This document shows, piece after piece, positions 1 to 9,142 of a stretch of DNA of 56,214 nucleotides. This DNA comes from Rhodopirellula sp. SM50. GTDB lineage: Bacteria > Planctomycetota > Planctomycetia > Pirellulales > Pirellulaceae. Under the pieces are notes generated by a model, which saw nothing but the letters and a program-made list of their open reading frames with translations, did not search any database and had not been told where the DNA came from. The position numbers and the translations under genes were made by a program. The stretch covers positions 1 to 56,214 of the forward strand of contig NZ_NTFY01000026.1 in NCBI RefSeq assembly GCF_002289565.1, in the 5' to 3' direction. Numbering within the stretch: the stretch's first letter is position 1; the number at the start of each line of letters is the position of its first letter.

Positions 1-215
1 TATTTCAGCGGACGCGTCAGCGAGCGGCGCGTCGGGCGCCCGATTGCGATCACGTGCCACTGGCTGACGCCACGTGCTGGGAGGTGTATTTCAGCGGGAC
101 GCGTCAGCGAGCGGCGCGTCGGGCGCCCGATTGCGATCACGCGCCACTGGCTGACGCCACGTGCTGGGAGGTGTATTTCAGCGGGACGCGTCAGCGAGCG
201 GCGCGTTGCAAGATC
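1..215. repeat. Tandem repeat of 86/87 bp, about 2.4 copies, at the left edge
   Basis: Copy 1 spans 1-86, copy 2 spans 87-173, and a truncated third copy starts at 174 and diverges after about 207. The first two copies are almost identical: one inserted G and one transition. Each unit carries GACGCGTCAGCGAGCGGCGC and, further on, CTGACGCCACGTGCTGGGAG. The array may continue to the left of the window. The short reading frame through it is only the repeat being translated and is not a gene. The element lies directly upstream of the DUF1080 gene, so its last part may overlap that gene's leader. Confidence 0.85.
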
Positions 216-293
216 GTCTATCATCATGACCCACTGTCTGGCGCCACGTGCTGACGTCCGGCTTGCTTTCCATCCACGATTTTCCTCCAACCG

Positions 294-932
294 ATGAGTC
301 CACTTTCGATGCCACACCGATCGTTCAGTCGCCTTGCCGCTTTGCTCTTCGCCGTCTCCGTTTGCATGGGACCACTCGCAGCTGCCCATGACGGCATGCA
401 CGAGATCTTCGACGGAAAGTCGCTCGACGGCTGGGAAGTCCGGCCTGAAAAAGACACCGAAGCGCATTGGTCGGTTCAAGACGGAAACATCGTCTGTGAA
501 AACGTCAACAAGAAGGGTTCCGTCTTGTGGACGACCAAAGACTACAAAGACTACGAGATCGAACTCGATTACCAAACGTCGTCGGAGTATTACGACACGG
601 GAGTAATGCTGCGGGGTGACGGACACCAAGTCCAACTCGGCATCTCGGGCAGCTTAAAAAAAGACATGTCAGCCTGCGTCTACGCACCGAAAGACAAGCG
701 GGGCAGCTATCCCGGGGTCTCGGAAAAGGGGACGGAGACCTTAAAACTCGGTGAGTGGAATCACTTGCGAGTGATCTTGACCGGCAAACGCATCCAAACC
801 TTCCACAACGGCGAGCCGTGCGTCGATTACACCGGCATCGCGATCAATGACGAAGGTCCGATCGGCTTGCAATTGCACGGCGGTCACCAGATGAAGATTC
901 AGTTCAAAAACATCAAAGTGAAAGAACTGTAG
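294..932 (+). CDS. Exported DUF1080 (3-keto-disaccharide hydrolase-like) protein
   Basis: This 212-residue protein has a signal peptide (residues 1-30, hydrophobic LAALLFAVSVCMGPLAAA). A single concanavalin-like beta-sandwich domain fills the rest, with FDGKSLDGWEV near residue 40 and GPIGLQLHGGHQMKIQFKNI at the C-terminus; both are typical of DUF1080. Known members bind or cleave sugars outside the cytoplasm, including 3-keto-glycosides, and planctomycetes carry many copies. A second ATG at 309 would also leave a full signal peptide. The nearby Gfo/Idh/MocA and GMC oxidoreductases could act on related oxidised sugars, but they are not in one operon with it. Substrate is unknown. Confidence 0.85.
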   Translation: MSPLSMPHRSFSRLAALLFAVSVCMGPLAAAHDGMHEIFDGKSLDGWEVRPEKDTEAHWSVQDGNIVCENVNKKGSVLWTTKDYKDYEIELDYQTSSEYYDTGVMLRGDGHQVQLGISGSLKKDMSACVYAPKDKRGSYPGVSEKGTETLKLGEWNHLRVILTGKRIQTFHNGEPCVDYTGIAINDEGPIGLQLHGGHQMKIQFKNIKVKEL

Positions 933-952
933 ACACAGAGCCGTCGCGCCCG

Positions 953-2434
953 CTACCACCACCAGCGCTGCCCCGCCCCCTGGACCGCTTGAGTGCGGAC
1001 CGCTTGAGTGCGGACCGCTTGAGTGCGGACCGCTGCGATCCCGTCGTCGGTTTCCGTCTGACCGGCGACCGTCCAGGCGTCGATCTTAACACCACCCGAA
1101 ACGCTGACGATCCAGCCTTTTCGGCCCCGGATCTTCGACGCCACCGACGGGATCGATGTTGGCACTCGATAGCGCGGCCCCTGCAACCGGCTGGCGTCGC
1201 CGAGCACGTTGAACCGGCAATCGGCACGGACGGCCAACCCTTCGCGGGCCATCAACGCCCCGAAGACAGCGAGGTCGAAGCAGTTGCTCAACTCTGCGAA
1301 GATCGGCAGTGCGATGGAGAGGTCGTCGAAGCGTTTGGTCATCGCGTCGGCCCACTGTTGTGCCAACTGATTTTCCTGGTCCAAGGTTTTACGCGTCCCC
1401 TCGACGGTCAACAAACTGTCTTGGGTCAGCGTCCGAATTCGTCGTCCGCGAATTTGCCATCCGAGTCGATCGGTGGTGCAACGCAGCGGTTCGTAGTCGG
1501 ACGCCATCCACCACCGCGGCGACGAAAGTTGGTTTCGGTCGTTGTGCTGTTGCAGCAACTGCATGTAGCTGGGCAGGGAATCAATCGGTGCCGCTTCGAA
1601 GCCCATCGCAAGACGCTTCATCGCGTAGTCGGCCGAGAGCAGGACTTGGGCGAAATGGCTGTCGGCGTCGATCCCGCGGATCAGCACTTGCTGCGGCCCG
1701 ATCGCGGATTCCATCGCGATGACGGCCTGGCGGTTGAAGTTGCGCAATCGGGCTTGCACACGAGCGAATTGACGGAGCCCCGCGGCGGTCGGTTCGATGG
1801 AGCAACTGATCTGGCGATCGTTGATATCGACGCCTTTTCGCAGTGCGCCTCGACGCAGTGCGTCCATCAAGTCATCGAGCCGGAGCACGGCGCGTCCGTC
1901 GGCCACACCGACGACTTCGCCGGCTTCGTTCGCCTTCCACGGCCCTCCCGGACCGGCAAGGAACACATCGCCGTGTTGCATTCCATCGCTTGGCGGGACG
2001 GCAAAGACGTACTCGATGCGGCGCAGCCCCGCCAAAAAGGCCATCGAGGGCGAGATCGGTTGGTCCCGGTCCAAACATTCCGAAAGTGCTCGATCCAGTC
2101 CGGCCAGCGAAATGACGCGAAACCCCGTCTCGACGTTGGTCGCCCCCTCGATGGAATCGGATAACTGAATCCAGCGATCGCGAAGCTGATCAAGTTCGTC
2201 CTGCTCGACGCGACCGACCACGCCATCGGCGTCGACGACGACACCTCCGACAGCACCGCGAGATCCGATAATGGGCGTGATCCCGGTGACAAACGGCGTG
2301 CTGGAAATGTTCTGGATCGTCGCGATGCCTTGCCCCGCAGCGGCTCCTGTCAGAACACCGAACAGCACCACGAGCGCAGCCGCCGGGCGAATGAATTGCA
2401 GAACGCTGGAACCAGCAGAATGTGACACAAGCAC
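953..2434 (-). CDS. Exported planctomycete protein, DUF1598-type
   Basis: The protein is 493 residues from a GTG start. A hydrophobic N-terminus (about residues 13-36) looks like a signal peptide ending near GAAAGQG. The middle contains FLAGLRRIEYVFAVPP, DVFLAGPGGPWK, a LDDLMDALR segment and ISCSIEPTAAGL. I recognise this order from the DUF1598 family, known mainly from Rhodopirellula-like planctomycetes and without a known function. The C-terminus ends in repeated AVRTQ units encoded by a 15-bp tandem repeat and then a WWW tail. The gene converges with the DUF1080 gene with 20 bp between stops. Family identification is from memory of the conserved blocks. Confidence 0.72.
   Translation of the reverse strand: MLVSHSAGSSVLQFIRPAAALVVLFGVLTGAAAGQGIATIQNISSTPFVTGITPIIGSRGAVGGVVVDADGVVGRVEQDELDQLRDRWIQLSDSIEGATNVETGFRVISLAGLDRALSECLDRDQPISPSMAFLAGLRRIEYVFAVPPSDGMQHGDVFLAGPGGPWKANEAGEVVGVADGRAVLRLDDLMDALRRGALRKGVDINDRQISCSIEPTAAGLRQFARVQARLRNFNRQAVIAMESAIGPQQVLIRGIDADSHFAQVLLSADYAMKRLAMGFEAAPIDSLPSYMQLLQQHNDRNQLSSPRWWMASDYEPLRCTTDRLGWQIRGRRIRTLTQDSLLTVEGTRKTLDQENQLAQQWADAMTKRFDDLSIALPIFAELSNCFDLAVFGALMAREGLAVRADCRFNVLGDASRLQGPRYRVPTSIPSVASKIRGRKGWIVSVSGGVKIDAWTVAGQTETDDGIAAVRTQAVRTQAVRTQAVQGAGQRWWW
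982..1034. repeat. 15-bp in-frame tandem repeat, 3.5 copies
   Basis: The unit GGACCGCTTGAGTGC occurs at 982-996, 997-1011 and 1012-1026 and continues for 8 bp to 1034. It lies inside the 3' end of the DUF1598-type gene and encodes the pentapeptide AVRTQ on the minus strand. Copies are identical, which suggests a recent expansion by slippage. Confidence 0.9.
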
Positions 2435-2755
2435 GACGAGACCCCCGATTCAATTGCCGACCGGTTTCTCTCAAGGTACGCGTTGAACGTCGGTTGTCAA
2501 ATCAGATCCTTGGAGCAACAGCTGTCGATCGGCGATTTGTGTCGACACCAATGCCCAGGGGGAGAGTGACAAAACCCTTGATGGACAACGAATGAACCAC
2601 TGCACGCCCCCGAAACGCCCTCTGTGACACAGGTGGTGCAATTCCAATCGACCAGCGCGTGGCACATCACACCCGACATGGCTCGGCCAGTTATGATTTC
2701 TGCGTGAATGTCAGTCTTACCTGATGCCCGTTCCACTTCCAGCCGGAGTCCTACC
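2435..2755. other. Intergenic region between divergent genes
   Basis: This 321-bp stretch separates the minus-strand DUF1598-type gene from the plus-strand PIG-L gene and must hold both promoters, though I see no convincing -35/-10 pair. At 2554-2570 the string CCCAGGGGGAGAGTGAC is identical to 55089-55105, next to the family B repeat at the other end of the window, so this is probably a repeat remnant. GGAG at 2745-2748 is the ribosome binding site of the PIG-L gene, 7 nt before its ATG. Confidence 0.6.
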
Positions 2756-3670
2756 ATGCGTTTGTTGTTTCTACTGCTTGTCTTCACGGTCACGTCTTCC
2801 AACCTTCCGAGCTTGATTGCGGAGGATGATTCAAAGCCCCTCAGAATCATTTGCTTTGGCGCCCATCCCGACGACGCGGAATACAAGAGTGGCGGGACCG
2901 CGGCCCTGTGGGCCGCACAGGGTCACCAGGTCAAATTGGTTTCGGTCACCAACGGCGATATCGGTCACTGGAGTATGGCCGGCGGTCCGTTGGCCAAACG
3001 CCGCGCCGCCGAATCGGCGAAGGTCGCCGAGCGATTGGGCGTGACCAGCGAAGTCTTGGACATCCACGACGGGGAGTTGGAACCGACTCTGGAAAACCGA
3101 CGCAAGATCACGATCCTGATCCGTCAATGGGATGCGGACATCGTGATCTCCCACCGCCCTTGGGACTACCACCCCGACCACCGCTACACCGGCGTGCTGG
3201 TCCAAGACGCCGCCTACATGGTTGCCGTGCCTTACTTTTGCCCGACGACTCCGCCGCTGAAGAAGAATCCAGTGTTTCTGTATTCCAGTGACCGCTTTCA
3301 GAAACCGTATCCCTTCGAAGCTGACATCGTCGTGGATGTCGACAGTGTGTTTGAACAGAAAGTCGATGCGTTGACCGCGCTGGTTTCGCAAACCTTCGAA
3401 GGCGGCGCGCTCGGCAATGCGGACAAGATGGCGGCCGCTCCACCGGAATCTCGTCCGGAACTTCGTCGCGAGTGGCTGCGTGAGAAATGGGTCGGCCGCC
3501 AGTCCGCCGAAGCCAATCGGTTTCGCAGCGGCTTGATCAAATGGTACGGCGAGGAGCACGCCCAGCAGGTGAAGTACGCCGAAGCCTTCGAGATCTGCGA
3601 GTACGGACGCCAACCCACCGACGATGAGATCCGTCAACTGTTCCCGTTTCTGCCGGCAAAGAGCGAGTAG
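2756..3670 (+). CDS. Exported PIG-L family (LmbE-like) deacetylase
   Basis: The chosen ATG is preceded by GGAG at 7 nt and gives a 304-residue protein with a signal peptide (RLLFLLLVFTVTSS, residues 2-15). The zinc-site motif AHPDDAE is at residues 36-42, and the second metal/catalytic block HRPWDYHPDH at 133-142; both are diagnostic of the PIG-L/LmbE fold that removes N-acetyl groups from GlcNAc-type sugars. The first motif has Ala-Glu after HPDD where Glu-Leu or Glu-Ile is more usual. Export suggests an extracytoplasmic amino-sugar substrate. The gene stands alone and is followed by a large repeat cluster. Confidence 0.85.
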   Translation: MRLLFLLLVFTVTSSNLPSLIAEDDSKPLRIICFGAHPDDAEYKSGGTAALWAAQGHQVKLVSVTNGDIGHWSMAGGPLAKRRAAESAKVAERLGVTSEVLDIHDGELEPTLENRRKITILIRQWDADIVISHRPWDYHPDHRYTGVLVQDAAYMVAVPYFCPTTPPLKKNPVFLYSSDRFQKPYPFEADIVVDVDSVFEQKVDALTALVSQTFEGGALGNADKMAAAPPESRPELRREWLREKWVGRQSAEANRFRSGLIKWYGEEHAQQVKYAEAFEICEYGRQPTDDEIRQLFPFLPAKSE

Positions 3671-3719
3671 GGACCCCCAGGCGATCGCCGACAGAGGTTA
3701 AACTTGTTCCCGGGCTCTG

Positions 3720-3970
3720 CCCTACGCCGTGAACGACTTTTTAGCGGTAGGGCGCGAGCCCTCCGGTGTGTTGACTTTTTAGCGGTAGGGCGCGAGCCCT
3801 CCGGTGTGTTGGCTTTTTAGCGGTAGGGCGCGAGCCCTCCGGTATGTTGGCTTTTTAGCGGTAGGGCGCGAGCCCTCCGGTGTGTTGGCAAAGAAGCGCA
3901 AGCCGGAGGGCTTGCGCCCTGCCGCTAAAACCTCGTCAAACACAGGAAATAAATCGTTCACGGCGTAGGG
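3720..3970. repeat. Family A element: 38-bp units bounded by a 17-bp terminal inverted repeat
   Basis: Perfect 17-bp arms CCCTACGCCGTGAACGA (3720-3736) and its reverse complement (3954-3970) enclose four direct units with exact 38-bp period starting at 3743, 3781, 3819 and 3857. Each begins AGCGGTAGGGCGCGAGCCCT and ends CCGGTRTGTTG. A single inverted copy follows at about 3900-3927 (GGAGGGCTTGCGCCCTGCCG), so the whole folds into a large hairpin. The core recurs at 16641, 39944 and 50553. It lies between the convergent PIG-L and uvrB genes and has no coding capacity. Confidence 0.92.
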
Positions 3971-4019
3971 CTCTGCCAGGGAACACGAGGTCGCAGAGGC
4001 TCCGCCTCGCGAGTGAAGA

Positions 4020-4190
4020 AGTGACGTAACCCTCCCTTGGAAGGGAGGGTCGCGGAGGAGTTTACGCTCGGAGCGGGGAGGGTTGTTGCTTGGGGACGCC
4101 CATCAGGAGTGAAGTGAACGCCGCGATTCACCGGTCGACCTCCCCGCGCTTCGCTCGACCCTCCTGCCAGGAGGGTGACTCCCTCACTTG
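4020..4190. repeat. Family B dispersed repeat (core 4085-4177)
   Basis: The 93-bp core at 4085-4177 is the reverse complement of 54963-55055 with only about six differences. It begins GTTGCTTGGGG and ends CTGCCAGGAGGGTG. The flank at 4030-4050 has a small hairpin, CCCTCC-CTTGGAA-GGGAGGG. The element fills the gap up to the uvrB stop. No reading frame crosses it. It may serve as transcription end or be a small non-autonomous mobile element; function is not known. Confidence 0.85.
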
Positions 4191-4215
4191 ATGTATATGG
4201 TGCGCTGCCAGCCGC

Positions 4216-6357
4216 TCAACCACGTTTGGGTCTCGGGATCTTGCTGCGGCCGCCGGTCCCCTTGGTCCCCTTGCGTCGCCCGCGTTGACTTTGCCGGCCC
4301 GTTGCACTGGACGGTTTTTCCACCTCGACTTCCGCCAACGGTTTGCCGATGTTTTCTTTCAATTGCAGGACTCGGTCTCGCAGCTGTGCCGCACGCTCAA
4401 ATTCCAAGTCCTCCGCGGCCGACAACATTTCTCGCTCGAGCGCTTCGACGAATTCGAGGGTGATGTACGTCGTTTCGGATTCCTCCTGCGCCTTCGCGAT
4501 CGTTTTTCGTCGTTTGGCCGCATCGGTCTCGATCCCCGCCTTGATCTTTTTCCGCACCGTTTCGGGCGTGATGCCGTGTTCTTCGTTGTAGGCCTGTTGA
4601 ATCGTGCGACGTCGTTCGGTTTCACCGATCGCCAGCCGCATCGACTCGGTCACCTTGTCGGCATACAAGATCACTTTGCTGTTGGCGTTGCGAGCCGCCC
4701 GCCCGATGGTTTGAATCAAGCTGGTTTCGCTGCGCAAGAAGCCTTCTTTGTCGGCGTCCAGAATCGCGACCAGGGAGACTTCGGGCAGGTCCAAGCCTTC
4801 GCGGAGCAGGTTGACGCCGACGAGACAATCGAAATGCCCGGCCCGTAGTTCTTGCAACAGATCCACGCGCTCGAACGCGTTGAGTTCACTGTGCAGCCAA
4901 CGGCAACGCACGTTTTGCTCTTGGAAGAAGTTCGCCAAATCCTCCGCCAACCGTTTCGTCAACGCGGTGACCAGCACCCGTTCGTCACGTTCGGCTCGGA
5001 TGCGGATTTCGTTGATCAGGTGATTGACTTGTCCGCGCGCCGAAACGACTTCCACCTCGGGATCCAATAATCCCGTCGGTCGAATGATTTGTTCGACCAC
5101 TTCGCCGCCGGTGCGTTCCAATTCGTAATCGCTGGGCGTCGCACTGACGAAACAGATCTGACCGGTTCGTTCTTCCCACTCTTCAAACTTTAGCGGCCGG
5201 TTGTCCAGCGCGCTGGGGAGCCGAAACCCGTGATCGACCAACGTCAACTTTCTGCTGCGGTCACCGGCGTACATCGCGCGCACCTGGGGCACCGTGACGT
5301 GCGATTCATCGACGAAGGTGATGAAGTCGTCGGGAAAGAATTCGTACAACGTGTCAGGCGACGAACCCGGCGCTTTGCCCGACAGCGGCCGAGAGTAGTT
5401 TTCGATACCGGGGCAATGGCCCACTTCGGCCAACATCTCGAGATCAAATCGAGTCCGCGCGGACAGTCGCTGCGCTTCGAGCAACTTGCCTTGCTTTTGA
5501 AACAATTCCAACTGATGCTTCAGCTCCGCACGGATCACGCTGATCGCCCGCTTGATGCGATCGTCGGGCATCACAAAGTGTTTCGCCGGGTAGACGAAGA
5601 CCTGGGAGAGTGTTTTGACGGTTTCACCGGAGACCGGTTTGATGATCGAAATCTGGTCGATCTGGTCCCCCCACATTTCGATCCGATACGCAAACTCTTC
5701 GTAGCTGGGCCACAGTTCGATGCTGTCGCCACGCACACGAAACTTGCCGCGTTCAAACGCCATGTCATTGCGTTCGTACAACACGTCGACCAATTTCAAT
5801 AGCAAGTGATCGCGGCGAATCGATTCGCCACGCGTCAGACTGACGACCAGTTGCTTGTAGTCCTCGGGTGAACCCAGGCCATAGATGCTGCTGACCGAGG
5901 CGACGATCACGACGTCGCGTCGGCTGACCAGACTGCTGGTGGTGGCCAACCGCAATCGATCGATTTCTTCGTTGATCGACGCGTCTTTTTCGATGTAGAC
6001 GTCGCGCTGGGGGATGTAGGCTTCGGGCTGATAATAATCGTAATAGCTGACGAAATAGTGGACCGCGTTCTCGGGAAAGAACTCCTTGAACTCGCTGTAC
6101 AGTTGGGCGGCCAACGTCTTGTTGTGGCTGAGCACCAACGCCGGGCGGCCGACGTTGGCAATCACGTTGGCCATGGTGAAGGTTTTCCCGGTTCCGGTCG
6201 CACCGAGTAGCACCTGAGCGGACGATCCGGAGTTGAATCCCTTGGTCAGTTGTTCGATCGCTTGGGGTTGGTCACCGGCCGGAGGAAAGGGCTGGTTGAG
6301 ATGAAACTCGGCCCGGGGCAGCTCCTTGGCGGTTTGCAGCTCTGTTTGTTCGTTCAT
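4216..6357 (-). CDS. uvrB: UvrABC excinuclease subunit B
   Basis: The damage-verifying helicase-like subunit of nucleotide excision repair, which takes DNA from UvrA and recruits UvrC. From the ATG at 6357 it is 713 residues. The Walker A motif GATGTGKT is at 52-59, the beta-hairpin [18 protein letters not shown] follows, then the helicase block [19 protein letters not shown] and [11 protein letters not shown]-terminal UVR domain ([16 protein letters not shown], about 638-668) contacts UvrC. A 45-residue Arg/Lys/Gly-rich tail comes after the UVR domain and is longer than in typical UvrB. The frame stays open upstream, but similarity-type sequence begins only at MNEQTEL. The gene is divergent from the GMC oxidoreductase. 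Confidence 0.97.
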   Translation of the reverse strand: MNEQTELQTAKELPRAEFHLNQPFPPAGDQPQAIEQLTKGFNSGSSAQVLLGATGTGKTFTMANVIANVGRPALVLSHNKTLAAQLYSEFKEFFPENAVHYFVSYYDYYQPEAYIPQRDVYIEKDASINEEIDRLRLATTSSLVSRRDVVIVASVSSIYGLGSPEDYKQLVVSLTRGESIRRDHLLLKLVDVLYERNDMAFERGKFRVRGDSIELWPSYEEFAYRIEMWGDQIDQISIIKPVSGETVKTLSQVFVYPAKHFVMPDDRIKRAISVIRAELKHQLELFQKQGKLLEAQRLSARTRFDLEMLAEVGHCPGIENYSRPLSGKAPGSSPDTLYEFFPDDFITFVDESHVTVPQVRAMYAGDRSRKLTLVDHGFRLPSALDNRPLKFEEWEERTGQICFVSATPSDYELERTGGEVVEQIIRPTGLLDPEVEVVSARGQVNHLINEIRIRAERDERVLVTALTKRLAEDLANFFQEQNVRCRWLHSELNAFERVDLLQELRAGHFDCLVGVNLLREGLDLPEVSLVAILDADKEGFLRSETSLIQTIGRAARNANSKVILYADKVTESMRLAIGETERRRTIQQAYNEEHGITPETVRKKIKAGIETDAAKRRKTIAKAQEESETTYITLEFVEALEREMLSAAEDLEFERAAQLRDRVLQLKENIGKPLAEVEVEKPSSATGRQSQRGRRKGTKGTGGRSKIPRPKRG

Positions 6358-6626
6358 CCTGATCGTCACCGGGGTTGTCGCCAAAGGGTTGGTTTCACGT
6401 CGAATTATCACCCACACGCCGGGACGGCCCAAGGCCACATCGACTCCGGCGGCGTTGTAATCGGCAAGATCGCTACCGCGGGGCGGTTCTGGCGGATCAC
6501 CGCGCAGACGCGACAATTTGGCTCGAAATTGACTTCGACAACGACGATGACGAGCGAAAACAGGTTGTTTTCTCCCCGGCAGAAGCAATCGATTCGTAAC
6601 CAGACCATGGACCAAGGAAGGCCCTG

Positions 6627-8963
6627 ATGGACGATTTGTCTGCGCTGGACAATCTGTCGGAACTCGGCACCGCTGCACTGGCGAGCGAAATCCCACGGCG
6701 GCAATTCGGCAAGGGAGCCCTGGCAGCCGGCATCGTTCCGCTGAACCTGTTCGGCTGGGGAGAAAAACCGAAGCAAGATTGCCCGATGAACACGATTCGC
6801 GAAAAGCGTTTCGACACGCTCGTGGCAATCATGGCCGCACAAATCGACGCGCTGTGGTGCGGACGCCAGGGCGACAACGCCTGTCAGGTCGCCAGGGATT
6901 TGCTGCGCTACGCCGACCACCTGCCCCACCGAATGCAGCTGGGCATCAGCGTTGCGCTGCTGTGGCTCGATGTCTACAGCGTCAAACACACCGCCACGCG
7001 GCTGAAGCACCACACGCCTCAGGGGGTGCAGCGGGTTCTCAATCAAGGTGAAACCCCACGCCGACCCGGGGCGCCGCCGTTGATCTTGTGGGACGAGGAT
7101 CACCTGCTGCACTTGGCGGTCAGCGGACTGGCGATGTTGGGGCGATTGGTGATTCACTCACGCAGGCCCGCCCGCCAATTGATCGGATTGGGCTGGAGCA
7201 AAAAATGCGAACGTGTTTCCAATTTGGTCTCACTGCCCGCGCCGCCGTTGGCTGATTTGAGCGAGCACTATGACGTGGTCATCATCGGCAGCGGCGCCGG
7301 CGGCGCGACCGCGGCAACGCGGTTGACGGCGCAAGGACGAAAGGTCTTGATTTTGGACTACGGTGATTTCGTCAGCCCCGATGCGCTGGTTCAGCGTGTC
7401 AAAGACCCCGACGGGAACATGCGGCTGGCACCACCACGAAGTGATGAAGTGCTCGCCCGACTCTACAAAGACGCCGGCGGTCAGATCAGCGGCGGGCTGG
7501 GTAAGGTCGATTCCAAGTTGGAACTGATCTTGCCCCACCTCCGAAAGAAAATTCCGCCACGACAGACCATCAACGTCTGTCAGGCCAAGGTGTTCGGTGG
7601 CGGCCCGTATGTGAACAACGCCATTCACTTGCCGATTTCGCGGGAGATCTATGAAACCCAATGGGCCGGACGACAACCCACTGGCGTCGACTACGATCAG
7701 CTTGCCCAACTGATGGAAGGCATCAACCACGAACTCGGGGTCAACACGGCGGTCACCGAATCGCAAGTCAGTGACCGCAGCATGCGGTTCGCCGAAGGCT
7801 GCCGAGCGGTCGGCGAAGAGGTGCAACCGCTGCCGGTGGCCATGCGCCGGCAATGTTTGGGATGTGGAAGCGACAATTCCGTCGACAGTTTTGGCGACCA
7901 CATCGGCGGTCTGCATCCCTACTCTCCCGGCGGCGCGAATAGTTTTCTGGTCCAAGCGATGCACAATCCCGAGCCGGCGCGGGTTTCCTATCGGACCGAA
8001 GCCACGCGGATTCGTGTCCAGGCCGATGACAGCGGCCAACCCGTCGTCACCGGGGTCGATGTCACACGCGTGGAAGACGACGGCTGCCGCACCCGCGCGA
8101 CCGTCACCGCAGACCAATACGTCGTGGCCGCGGGCACCGGCCCGACGACCAAGTTGATCGCCCAGGGCTTGAAATCCGCCGGCTATCGAAATCGAAACCT
8201 TGGCGAACGATTCACCGCGAATGTCGGCACGGCGGTTTACGCGATGTTTGACAAACCGATTTGGCCGTCCGACTCCGAACGCCCCGAACCCGGTGTCACC
8301 CAGTGTTTCCTGGTGGACCGGCGGATGGTCGAGCGAGACGGCCGGATCGTGGAAGAACCGACGCTGGAGAACTGGTTCCATTTTCCCGGCACCGTGGCGC
8401 TGGCGCTGACCGGATGGTTCCAGGAATTCGCGTGCACGATGCGCCGGTTCAATCATCTTTCGATGGCCGGTATCGTCGTGCCGACCCAAGTCCGACCGTG
8501 CAATTCGATCGACGCGTGTGGCAACATTCACCTGTCTTTGGATTGTGACGAATTTGAGATTCTGTTGCTGGGGATTCGGCGCATCGCCAGAATCTATTTT
8601 GCCGCAGCCACGCCAGAGGACGGAGTCACGCTGCATCTGCCGACCAAGGCAATGATGCTGCGCGGTGGACGCCCGCTGCGGATCCGTGAGATGAACGATT
8701 TGGATTGGGCGATCGGCGAAATCCGGCGGCGCGGTCCGGCGTTCATCAATCTGTTGACCACACACGGACAGGGTGGCGCTTCCATTGGAGACGTGGTCGA
8801 TCCGGAATCTTTCCTTGTCAAAACGGATGGTGGCCGGCAAGTCTCGAACCTGACCGTCGCCGATGCGTCTCTCTTTCCGGCCGGTTGTGAAATCAACCCA
8901 CAGCTGACGCTCAAGGCCTTGGCCACGATCGCAGCCGAACAGGTGATCCGGCGAACGGCTTGA
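6627..8963 (+). CDS. GMC-type FAD-dependent oxidoreductase with an N-terminal extension
   Basis: This 778-residue protein starts 5 nt after AAGGAAGG. The FAD-binding Rossmann motif GSGAGG is at residues 221-226, and the GMC C-terminal signature appears in [19 protein letters not shown] near the end, with the Asn-Pro expected in the active-site region. Such enzymes oxidise alcohols or sugars and pass electrons to oxygen, quinones or cytochromes. Residues 1-210 precede the Rossmann fold; they include [13 protein letters not shown] at about 24-36, like a Tat signal but set back from the start, and a helical region with Cys57 and Cys66. This layout resembles long-chain alcohol oxidase or gluconate-dehydrogenase-like families. 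Substrate is not evident. Confidence 0.83.
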   Translation: MDDLSALDNLSELGTAALASEIPRRQFGKGALAAGIVPLNLFGWGEKPKQDCPMNTIREKRFDTLVAIMAAQIDALWCGRQGDNACQVARDLLRYADHLPHRMQLGISVALLWLDVYSVKHTATRLKHHTPQGVQRVLNQGETPRRPGAPPLILWDEDHLLHLAVSGLAMLGRLVIHSRRPARQLIGLGWSKKCERVSNLVSLPAPPLADLSEHYDVVIIGSGAGGATAATRLTAQGRKVLILDYGDFVSPDALVQRVKDPDGNMRLAPPRSDEVLARLYKDAGGQISGGLGKVDSKLELILPHLRKKIPPRQTINVCQAKVFGGGPYVNNAIHLPISREIYETQWAGRQPTGVDYDQLAQLMEGINHELGVNTAVTESQVSDRSMRFAEGCRAVGEEVQPLPVAMRRQCLGCGSDNSVDSFGDHIGGLHPYSPGGANSFLVQAMHNPEPARVSYRTEATRIRVQADDSGQPVVTGVDVTRVEDDGCRTRATVTADQYVVAAGTGPTTKLIAQGLKSAGYRNRNLGERFTANVGTAVYAMFDKPIWPSDSERPEPGVTQCFLVDRRMVERDGRIVEEPTLENWFHFPGTVALALTGWFQEFACTMRRFNHLSMAGIVVPTQVRPCNSIDACGNIHLSLDCDEFEILLLGIRRIARIYFAAATPEDGVTLHLPTKAMMLRGGRPLRIREMNDLDWAIGEIRRRGPAFINLLTTHGQGGASIGDVVDPESFLVKTDGGRQVSNLTVADASLFPAGCEINPQLTLKALATIAAEQVIRRTA

Positions 8964-9142
8964 ACGAGTGCTTCGCCACCGATTCTTTTGATGGTGTGGA
9001 CGAGACGACTCCTGCTTTCTTCCTGATGAACACGCACTCGGCGTCTGGCGTCCACTGGCGTGGCGGATATGATCCCGGTGAGCCGCTCGTTACTCTCTCG
9101 ATCCGGCCTACGGTCCGTCGGGTATCATCCTGAAACCTTGTT

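Noticed and set aside
54..254. 66-codon frame in the left tandem repeat
   Set aside because: Translation of the 86/87-bp repeat; peptide repeats with no other support.
989..2164. Long plus-strand frame opposite the DUF1598-type gene
   Set aside because: High-GC antisense shadow; no family motif, no signal, and the opposite strand has a clear gene.
3743..3927. Regular 38-bp repeats as a CRISPR array
   Set aside because: Units are contiguous with no unique spacers, end in an inverted copy, and no cas genes are present.
7230..8840. 536-codon minus-strand frame opposite the GMC gene
   Set aside because: Antisense shadow of a strongly conserved FAD protein; composition rich in Arg, His and Gly without motifs.
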